In this document: positions 14,999 to 20,696 of the stretch, piece after piece
Layout of the letters: every line of letters begins with the position of its first letter
Position numbering within the stretch: the first letter of the stretch is position 1
Assembly: GCA_050485905.1 (NCBI GenBank)
Contig: JBJHCH010000063.1
Location: 1-20,696, forward strand
Reading direction: 5' to 3'
Source: JAWLCA01 sp050485905
GTDB lineage: Bacteria; Pseudomonadota; Alphaproteobacteria; Rhodobacterales; Rhodobacteraceae
Length of the DNA stretch: 20,696 nt
Translations under genes and position numbers: made by a program
The notes under the pieces: generated by a model
What the model saw: only the letters and a program-made list of their open reading frames with translations
Database searches by the model: none
Told to the model about the DNA's origin: nothing

Positions 14999-15784
14999 AT
15001 GCGCATTCTGGTGACGAACGACGACGGCATCAACGCACCGGGGCTGGAGGTGCTGGAGGCCATCGCCGCCGACATCGCCGGCCCCGATGGCGAAGTCTGG
15101 GTCGTCGCGCCCGCCTTCGAGCAGTCGGGCGTCGCGCACAAGATCAGCTATACGCACCCGATGATGATCGCGCGGCTGGCCCCACGCCGCTACGCGGCCG
15201 AGGGCAGCCCGGCCGATTGCGTGCTGGCGGGGCTCTACGATGTGTTGCAGGGCGGGCGTCCCGATCTGGTGCTGTCGGGCATCAACCGCGGCAACAACGC
15301 GGCCGAGAACGTGATGTATTCCGGCACCGTGGGGGGCGCGATGGAGGCGGCCCTTCAGGGCCTGCCCGCCATCGCCCTGTCGCAGTTCATGGGGCCAGAG
15401 ACCGCGGATCTGCCAGACCCCTTCGAGGCCGCGCGCCAGCACGGCGGCAAGGTGATCCGCACCTTGCTGGACAAGGGGTTGTGGGATGAAGGGGACTACC
15501 GCCTGTTCTACAACGTGAACTTTCCCCCCGTGCCGGCCAGTCGCGTGAAGGATATGCGCGTGGCGACCCAGGGCTACCGCAAGGACACGTTCTTCGGCGT
15601 AGAGCCGCATGTCTCGCCCTCGGGGCGCAAGTTTTTGTGGATCACCGGCGGCCCGCAGCACCTGCCCACGTCCGAAGGCACGGATGTCTGGGCGAACCTC
15701 GAGGGCCACATCTCGGTCACGCCGATGCGGGCGGACCTGACCGCGCATGATGCCATTGAGACCTTGAGGGCGCGGCTGGAATGA
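14999..15784 (+). CDS. surE: 5'/3'-nucleotidase SurE
   Basis: Metal-dependent phosphatase acting on nucleoside monophosphates, linked to survival in stationary phase. The protein has 261 residues. The N-terminal MRILVTNDDG supplies metal ligands D8 and D9. S43 in EQSGVAHKIS and N96 in SGINRGNN complete the site. YSGTVGGAMEAA and the late YNVNFPP element are further family marks. AAGGGGG lies just before ATG 14999. The stop overlaps the pcm start as ATGA. The order surE-pcm-nlpD matches that of E. coli. Confidence 0.96.
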   Translation: MRILVTNDDGINAPGLEVLEAIAADIAGPDGEVWVVAPAFEQSGVAHKISYTHPMMIARLAPRRYAAEGSPADCVLAGLYDVLQGGRPDLVLSGINRGNNAAENVMYSGTVGGAMEAALQGLPAIALSQFMGPETADLPDPFEAARQHGGKVIRTLLDKGLWDEGDYRLFYNVNFPPVPASRVKDMRVATQGYRKDTFFGVEPHVSPSGRKFLWITGGPQHLPTSEGTDVWANLEGHISVTPMRADLTAHDAIETLRARLE

Positions 15785-16422
15785 CAGACCCGGCTGAACG
15801 GATCATGCGCTTTCTTTATGCGATCCGTTCCCGCGGCGTGACCGATGCCCGCGTGCTGGGCGCGATGGAGGCGATCGACCGCGGCGCATTCGTCAAGGGC
15901 ATCTTTGCCGACCGCGCCTATGAGGACATGCCCCTGCCCATCGCCTGCGGACAGACGATCAGCCAGCCCTCGGTCGTCGGGCTGATGACCCAGGCGCTGC
16001 AGGTCGGCCCCCGCGACAAGGTGCTGGAGGTCGGCACCGGGTCCGGCTATCAGGCCGCGATCCTGTCGAAGCTGGTGCGCCGTGTCTATACGGTCGACCG
16101 CCACCGCAGCCTTGTGCGTGAGGCGTCCGAGGTGTTCAAGGCGCTGGATCTGACCAACATCATCGCGCTGACCGCCGACGGCAGCTTCGGCCTGCCGGAT
16201 CAGGCCCCCTTTGACCGCATCATCGTGACCGCCGCCGCCGAAGACCCGCCCGGCCCCCTATTGGCGCAGTTGCGCATCGGGGGTATCATGGTGTTGCCTG
16301 TGGGCCAGTCGGACGCCGTGCAAAGCCTCATAAAGGTGACGAGGGGCGAGAACGGATACGATTACGAGGAACTTCGCCCGGTCCGGTTCGTTCCCCTTCT
16401 TGAGGGGCTCGGGAAGGACTAG
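15781..16422 (+). CDS. pcm: Protein-L-isoaspartate O-methyltransferase
   Basis: Uses S-adenosylmethionine to methylate isoaspartate residues that arise in ageing proteins, starting their repair. The protein has 213 residues. The substrate-side motif GQTIS is at 57-61, and SAM motif I, VLEVGTGSGYQ, at 81-91. FDRIIVTAAAEDPP and GGIMVLPVG are the later conserved strands. The start overlaps the surE stop by four bases, so translation is probably coupled. The nlpD-like gene follows after 79 bases. Confidence 0.96.
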   Translation: MTDPAERIMRFLYAIRSRGVTDARVLGAMEAIDRGAFVKGIFADRAYEDMPLPIACGQTISQPSVVGLMTQALQVGPRDKVLEVGTGSGYQAAILSKLVRRVYTVDRHRSLVREASEVFKALDLTNIIALTADGSFGLPDQAPFDRIIVTAAAEDPPGPLLAQLRIGGIMVLPVGQSDAVQSLIKVTRGENGYDYEELRPVRFVPLLEGLGKD

Positions 16423-16501
16423 GCCGAACGGAAGACCCGCGCCGAACCGGCGCCGACGACCGAAGGCCCGGACACAAGGGCCGCAATTGAGGAAGCGAGC
16501 C

Positions 16502-17677
16502 ATGGCACTTTTCCCTGACCAAATGCGCCCGCGGCGGTTCCCGGCCCTGCGCATGACAACGGCGGCAGTGGCGCTGCTAGCGCTGGCGGGCTGCGACACC
16601 AATGCCCTCGATTGGGATCTGCGCAACCCGGTCAACGGGCTGTCCACGACCGAGGCGGCGCGGCAAGCGTCGCTGGCGCGGCCCGAGCCGGACGCGCGGG
16701 GCATCCTGTCCTATCCCACATATCAGGTCGCCGTTGCGCGCCGCGGCGATACCGTGGCCAGCGTGGCGCAGCGCGTTGGCATCCCAGCCGCGGACCTAGC
16801 AAGCCACAATGGGCTAACACCGGAAACGGCGTTGCGCGCCGACGAGGTTCTGGCGCTGCCGACCCGCGTTGCCGCGGCCCCGACAGCGGGCGAGCCGGGG
16901 GATCAAATCGACATCACGACACTGGCCGGTGGCGCCATCGACCGGGCTGAGGCGGGCCGCACGACAGGAGGCGCAGCGCCAGCGGCGCAGCCCACCTCGC
17001 AGACCCGCGAGCCTACCCGTCACCGCGTGCAGCGGGGCGAGACTGCGTTCACCATCGCACGGCTCTACAACGTTACGCCGCGGGCGCTCGCCGACTGGAA
17101 CGGGCTTGGACCCGACATGATGATCCGCGAAGGCCAGTATCTGCTGATCCCGCTCGCGGATCAGAGCGCTCCGGTGCGCACGGCCGCCGTGACATCACCC
17201 GGCCAAGGCAGCGCCACACCGGCCCCGCCCAGCGCCGCACGCCCACTACCCGAGGAGTCTGCCACGACCACGACCGCGGCACCAAGCTCACCAAACCTCG
17301 GCAGCCAGCGTACCGCCGCATCCAGCGGTGCGCGCTTCGCGATGCCCGTTCAGGGCAGTATCACTCGCGGCTTCCAGAAGGGACGCAACGACAACATTTC
17401 CATCGGTGCAGCCGCCGGCACGCCGGTGACTGCCGCGGCAGCGGGGACTGTGGCGCGCGTCATGCGGGACGCGTCAGGCGTGCAGATCGTGCTGGTGCGC
17501 CACGAAGGCAATGTGTTCACGATCTACGCGAACGTGGCCGACATTCGCGTCGAACAAGGCGCATCCGTAACCCGCGGCCAAACAATTGCTTCAGTCGCCC
17601 CCGGTCAGCCCTCGTTCCTGCACTTCGAGGTGCGTGAGGGCGTGGAGGCTGTCGATCCTATGACCTATCTGCAGTGA
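16502..17677 (+). CDS. nlpD: NlpD-like lipoprotein, two LysM domains and a degenerate LytM (M23) domain
   Basis: A 391-residue envelope lipoprotein. The lipobox is L28-A-G-C31, so acylation at C31 is expected. LysM domains at about 73-120 and 173-217 bind peptidoglycan. A Pro/Ala/Thr-rich linker (220-275) leads to an M23-type domain (285-390). Its zinc ligands are mostly lost: the first His is N296, the Asp is S300, the first His of the HxH motif is F372 (only H374 remains), and the other active-site His is N344. It should therefore activate cell-wall amidases rather than cut peptidoglycan, like NlpD and EnvC. GAGGAA precedes ATG 16502. Position after surE-pcm supports the nlpD name; the alternative is a DipM-like factor. 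Confidence 0.9.
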   Translation: MALFPDQMRPRRFPALRMTTAAVALLALAGCDTNALDWDLRNPVNGLSTTEAARQASLARPEPDARGILSYPTYQVAVARRGDTVASVAQRVGIPAADLASHNGLTPETALRADEVLALPTRVAAAPTAGEPGDQIDITTLAGGAIDRAEAGRTTGGAAPAAQPTSQTREPTRHRVQRGETAFTIARLYNVTPRALADWNGLGPDMMIREGQYLLIPLADQSAPVRTAAVTSPGQGSATPAPPSAARPLPEESATTTTAAPSSPNLGSQRTAASSGARFAMPVQGSITRGFQKGRNDNISIGAAAGTPVTAAAAGTVARVMRDASGVQIVLVRHEGNVFTIYANVADIRVEQGASVTRGQTIASVAPGQPSFLHFEVREGVEAVDPMTYLQ

Positions 17678-17683
17678 GTTGCT

Positions 17684-17705
17684 GGTGCGGCGTCAGCGCC
17701 GCACC
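17684..17705. terminator. 9-bp stem-loop between nlpD and the cyclophilin gene
   Basis: GGTGCGGCG (17684-17692) and CGCCGCACC (17697-17705) pair perfectly around TCAG. It starts 7 bases after the nlpD stop, and its loop contains the stop codon of the convergent cyclophilin gene. No T-run follows on either strand, so termination efficiency is uncertain. Confidence 0.5.
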
Positions 17706-18310
17706 GTCACCGTCGCCATATAGTCGGGATCGTCCACCGCGCCGTTGGCCGAAGAACTGCCGCGCTTGATCGCATCGACCACATCCATCCCCTCGATCAC
17801 CTGACCGACGACCGTATACTGGCCGTTCAGATGCGGCGCTGGCGCGAACATGATGAAGAACTGGCTGTTGGCGCTGTTCGGGCTCTGGCTGCGCGCCATG
17901 CCGACAACGCCGCGCTCGAACGGCAGGCTGGAAAATTCGGCAGGAAGATTGCCGAGATCCGATCCGCCCGTCCCGACCATCGCCAGGTTTCCACCGTGCT
18001 GACCGTGCTGGACATCGCCGGTCTGCGCCATGAACCCTTCGATCACGCGGTGGAAGACCACACCGTTGTAATCGCCCCGCTCTGCCAAGGTCATGATCTG
18101 CTCCACATGCCGCGGCGCCACATCATCGCGCAGGTCGATCACGATCTGCCCTGCGGCAGTACCGGCAACGTCCACGACGAGGTAAGGCCCGCCGGTGTCC
18201 TCTGCCGATTGTGCGCTCCCCTGAACGCTGCTCTGCATCAGCGCGAACCCGGCAAGGAAAGCAAGGCCAAGGGCGAAGATGCCGCCGGCAATCAGACGAT
18301 CACTGGACAT
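17693..18310 (-). CDS. Exported cyclophilin-type peptidylprolyl isomerase
   Basis: A 205-residue cyclophilin that speeds cis-trans isomerisation at proline bonds. Residues 7-25 form a hydrophobic signal sequence or anchor (IAGGIFALGLAFLAGFALM), which places the enzyme in the periplasm or on the membrane. The catalytic core has VVFHRVIEGFMAQTGD (84-99, with R88, F93 and Q96) and ARSQSPNSANSQFFI. The end DDPDYMATVTVRR is typical. The ATG overlaps the end of the second cyclophilin gene by 11 bases (18300-18310), so the two are translated from one transcript, this one second. AAAGGTGG lies before the ATG. Its stop lies in a hairpin loop. Confidence 0.92.
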   Translation of the reverse strand: MSSDRLIAGGIFALGLAFLAGFALMQSSVQGSAQSAEDTGGPYLVVDVAGTAAGQIVIDLRDDVAPRHVEQIMTLAERGDYNGVVFHRVIEGFMAQTGDVQHGQHGGNLAMVGTGGSDLGNLPAEFSSLPFERGVVGMARSQSPNSANSQFFIMFAPAPHLNGQYTVVGQVIEGMDVVDAIKRGSSSANGAVDDPDYMATVTVRR

Positions 18311-18809
18311 CGGCCGCCACCTTTACGCTGATCATGCGGTCCGGGTTCGCGGGCGGCTCACCGCGGGTGATCGCATCAACATGCTCCATCCCCGAGATCA
18401 CGCGGCCATAGACGGTATACTGGCCGTTCAGGAAGTGATTGTCGCTGAAGTTGATGAAGAACTGGCTGTTGGCGCTGTTCGGGTTCGACGAGCGCGCGGC
18501 ACCCAGCGTGCCGCGGTCATGCGGCAACTTGGAAAATTCGGCGGGAAGATCGGGCAGATCCGACCCGCCGGTGCCCGCGCGGCGGAGGTTGAAGTCCTTC
18601 TCCGCATTCCCGTTCTCCACGTCGCCAGACTGCGCCATGAACCCGTCGATCACCCGATGAAAAACGACATTGTCATAGGCCCCGGCACGCGCCAGTTCCT
18701 TCATCCGCTCGACATGACGCGGGGCAACATCAGCCAGCAGGGCGATTGTCACGGTGCCACCTGACAGCTCCATCAGTATGGTATTCTCTGGGTCGTCGAT
18801 CTGGGTCAT
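18300..18809 (-). CDS. ppiB: Cytosolic cyclophilin-type peptidylprolyl isomerase
   Basis: A 169-residue cyclophilin without a signal peptide, so cytoplasmic. The catalytic core has VVFHRVIDGFMAQSGD with R52, F57 and Q60, then GTGGSDLPDLPAEFSKLPHDRG, SSNPNSANSQFFINF and NHFLNGQYTVYGRV. The ATG at 18809 is preferred over the in-frame TTG at 18824, because the protein then starts MTQIDDPENTI as relatives do. The Shine-Dalgarno is weak. It is the first gene of a two-gene unit with the exported cyclophilin, and divergent from pgk across 160 bases. Confidence 0.92.
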   Translation of the reverse strand: MTQIDDPENTILMELSGGTVTIALLADVAPRHVERMKELARAGAYDNVVFHRVIDGFMAQSGDVENGNAEKDFNLRRAGTGGSDLPDLPAEFSKLPHDRGTLGAARSSNPNSANSQFFINFSDNHFLNGQYTVYGRVISGMEHVDAITRGEPPANPDRMISVKVAADVQ

Positions 18810-18969
18810 TGCATGCTCGCTCAACAGTGCCTGTGGCCAGAACCCTAGACCGCGGCGCCGTCAAGTAAAAGACCCCCTGCCCCGACCACGCGGCAAGGCG
18901 CCTGTGTCCCAGTTGACGCGGCCGTGGCGATGAGAGCAGAAAGATGCGCGAGCGGACAAGGGGATCGGC

Positions 18970-20166
18970 ATGGGCTGGAAATCAATCGACGATGTGGAGA
19001 TGGCAGGCAAGGTCGTGCTGGTTCGCGTGGATTTGAACGTGCCGCTTGCGGATGGTCGGGTCAGCGATGCCACCCGCATCGAAAAAGTCGTCCCGACGAT
19101 CCAGGACATCCTTGGCAAGGGTGGCAAGCCGGTTCTGTTGGCTCATTTCGGCCGTCCGAAGGGCGCGCGCGTCGACAGTATGAGCCTGCGCCAGATCTTG
19201 CCCGCATTGCAGTCAGCTATGCCAGGCAACCGCGTCATCTTTGCTGACGACTGTATCGGCGGCCCGGCCAAGCGAGCCGTTGCCGAGATGCAGGCCGGCG
19301 ACGTGGTCCTGCTGGAAAATACCAGGTTCCATCCGGGCGAAGAGAAGAACGACGCCGAACTGGCTGCGGGCATGGCGGCGCTCGGCGATCTTTATGTCAA
19401 CGACGCCTTTTCAGCCGCGCACCGCGCCCATGCGTCGACTGAGGCCATCGCCCGGCTGCTCCCATCCTGCGCGGGCCGATTGATGGAGGCAGAACTGAAG
19501 GCGCTGGAAGCGGCGCTCGGCAAGCCGGAGCGGCCGGTGGTGGCCGTGGTTGGGGGGGCGAAAGTCTCCACCAAGCTGGACCTGCTGGGTAATCTGGTCG
19601 CGCGGGTGGATCATCTGGTGATCGGCGGCGGCATGGCGAACACCTTTCTGGCGGCGCAGGGTACAGGAGTTGGCAAATCCATGGCCGAACACGACATGGC
19701 CGCGACCGCCCGAGAGATCCTCGAGAAGGCGGTCGAGGCGAAGTGCGAGATCCACCTGCCCGTCGACATCGCGGTGGCGACCGAGTTCCGCGCCGGTGCC
19801 GAGAGCCGCATCGTGCCCGTGGATCAGTGCCCCGAAGACTCGATGATCCTGGACGCAGGGCCAGAGACGGTGCGTAGGCTGTCGGAGGTGTTCGAGACGT
19901 GCCGCACGCTGATCTGGAACGGCCCGCTGGGGGTGTTCGAGATGCCCCCCTTCGATGCAGCCACACGCGCCGCTGCCGCAAAGGCTGCGGAGCTGACCCG
20001 CGAGGGCAGGATGGTCACGGTCGCCGGCGGCGGCGATACAGTCGCGGCACTGAACGCGGCGGGCGTGGCAGACGATTTCTCGTTCATCTCGACCGCGGGC
20101 GGCGCGTTTCTGGAGTGGATGGAGGGCAAGACCCTGCCCGGCGTCGCCGCACTTGGCGCCCGTTGA
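18970..20166 (+). CDS. pgk: Phosphoglycerate kinase
   Basis: Transfers phosphate between 1,3-bisphosphoglycerate and ADP in glycolysis and gluconeogenesis. The 398-residue length is usual. The N-terminal RVDLNVP (19-25) and AHFGRPKG (58-65) bind the triose substrate, with ENTRFHPGEEKN. The C-terminal nucleotide domain has VVGGAKVSTK, GGGMANTFL, WNGPLGVFE and GGGDTVAAL. AAGGGG about 6 bases before ATG 18970 supports the start. A TTGACG at 18913-18918 could be a -35 element but has no convincing -10 partner. A class I aldolase gene follows after 84 bases. Confidence 0.97.
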   Translation: MGWKSIDDVEMAGKVVLVRVDLNVPLADGRVSDATRIEKVVPTIQDILGKGGKPVLLAHFGRPKGARVDSMSLRQILPALQSAMPGNRVIFADDCIGGPAKRAVAEMQAGDVVLLENTRFHPGEEKNDAELAAGMAALGDLYVNDAFSAAHRAHASTEAIARLLPSCAGRLMEAELKALEAALGKPERPVVAVVGGAKVSTKLDLLGNLVARVDHLVIGGGMANTFLAAQGTGVGKSMAEHDMAATAREILEKAVEAKCEIHLPVDIAVATEFRAGAESRIVPVDQCPEDSMILDAGPETVRRLSEVFETCRTLIWNGPLGVFEMPPFDAATRAAAAKAAELTREGRMVTVAGGGDTVAALNAAGVADDFSFISTAGGAFLEWMEGKTLPGVAALGAR

Positions 20167-20250
20167 CCTTGTTAGCGCGATCAGAATTGCCTCCGCAGGT
20201 CCTTGCCTCTAGAACCGGCCCGAACCAGAACTTTGAAAACCGGAGCCGTA

Positions 20251-20696
20251 ATGTCCAAGGATCTTCAGACCGAACAGATGACCAGCGGGCCGGGCTTCAT
20301 CGCGGCGCTTGACCAGTCGGGCGGATCGACCCCCAAGGCCCTGCGCCTGTATGGCGTGGCCGACGATGCCTATGGTTCGGAAGACGAGATGTACGACCTT
20401 ATCCACCAGATGCGGTCGCGGATCGCCATGGCGCCCGCCTTCACTGGTGACAAGGTTGTCGGAGCGATCCTGTTCGAGAAGACCATGGACCGCGAGATCG
20501 GCGGCAAGCCTTCAGCGCAATTCCTGTGGGAAGACCGGCGCGTTGTCCCGTTTCTGAAGATCGACAAGGGGCTCGAGGACGAAAAAGACGGCGTTCGTCT
20601 GATGAAGTCGATCCGCGGGCTGGATGCTCTGCTGATGCGGGCGGTCGACAAGGGCATCTTCGGCACCAAGGAGCGATCTGTGATCGACGCGGCAAA
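20251..20696 (+). CDS. Fructose-bisphosphate aldolase class I (cut by window end)
   Basis: The first 148 codons of a Schiff-base (class I) aldolase that splits or forms fructose 1,6-bisphosphate. FIAALDQSGGSTPKALRLYG (16-35), YDLIHQMRSRI, VGAILFEKTMDREI and VVPFLKIDKGLEDEKDGV match the family. The Schiff-base lysine should lie beyond the window. GGAG 5 bases before ATG 20251 supports the start. It follows pgk after 84 bases, consistent with a shared role in central carbon metabolism. Completeness cannot be judged. Confidence 0.93.
   Translation, partial: MSKDLQTEQMTSGPGFIAALDQSGGSTPKALRLYGVADDAYGSEDEMYDLIHQMRSRIAMAPAFTGDKVVGAILFEKTMDREIGGKPSAQFLWEDRRVVPFLKIDKGLEDEKDGVRLMKSIRGLDALLMRAVDKGIFGTKERSVIDAA

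Noticed and set aside
18825..18969. Promoter for pgk built on TTGACG at 18913
   Set aside because: No acceptable -10 hexamer at 16-18 bases; not listed as a feature.

Overview
This GC-rich window looks like chromosomal housekeeping DNA from an alphaproteobacterium of the Rhodobacteraceae/Paracoccaceae type. The evidence is a cytochrome c550-like gene directly upstream of an aa3-type cytochrome oxidase subunit I (an arrangement known from Paracoccus), a B. subtilis-type PurF, a class I fructose-bisphosphate aldolase after pgk, and strong G/C bias at third codon positions. I see no rRNA, tRNA, CRISPR array, insertion sequence, integrase or phage gene.

Layout. 1-69 is the tail of an unidentified gene, convergent with and overlapping a DUF4188 gene (-). 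Divergent from it lies a respiratory block: cycA-like cytochrome c, ctaD, and a DUF2244 membrane protein. Next comes a phasin-like gene with a long Lys/Ala/Pro tail (-), then a gene-poor stretch of 386 bases (4248-4633) with several dyads, and a small secreted protein of unknown function. pyrC-pyrE (pyrimidine synthesis) lead into dnaB and a tightly packed run alr-pqiA-radA-cvpA-purF (replicative helicase, cell-wall D-alanine, PqiA-like membrane protein, recombination, CvpA, purine synthesis) in which neighbouring genes overlap or nearly touch. A clear terminator separates purF from convergent bioY. bioY is divergent from an atypical SDR gene, and the shared promoter region carries a perfect 22-bp palindrome. 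surE-pcm-nlpD follows, the same order as in enterobacteria. Two overlapping cyclophilin genes (-), one exported and one cytosolic, are divergent from pgk and a class I fba gene cut by the window end.

How it works together. Most genes are core metabolism and maintenance: respiration (cytochrome c donates electrons to CtaD), nucleotide synthesis (pyrC, pyrE, purF), replication and repair (dnaB, radA), envelope (alr, nlpD-like, cvpA, pqiA), protein repair and folding (pcm, cyclophilins) and central carbon flux (pgk, fba).

The less ordinary content is mostly regulatory DNA: a CtrA-type TTAA-N7-TTAAC site and a 16-bp palindrome between convergent genes, paired TTTGCCG dyads in the gene-poor stretch, the bioY/SDR palindrome, repeated ATATCC elements with a near-DnaA-box before dnaB, and a strong hairpin forced inside the DUF2244 coding sequence. 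I did not find a clear novel multi-gene system. All regulator assignments are inference from motif shape only.
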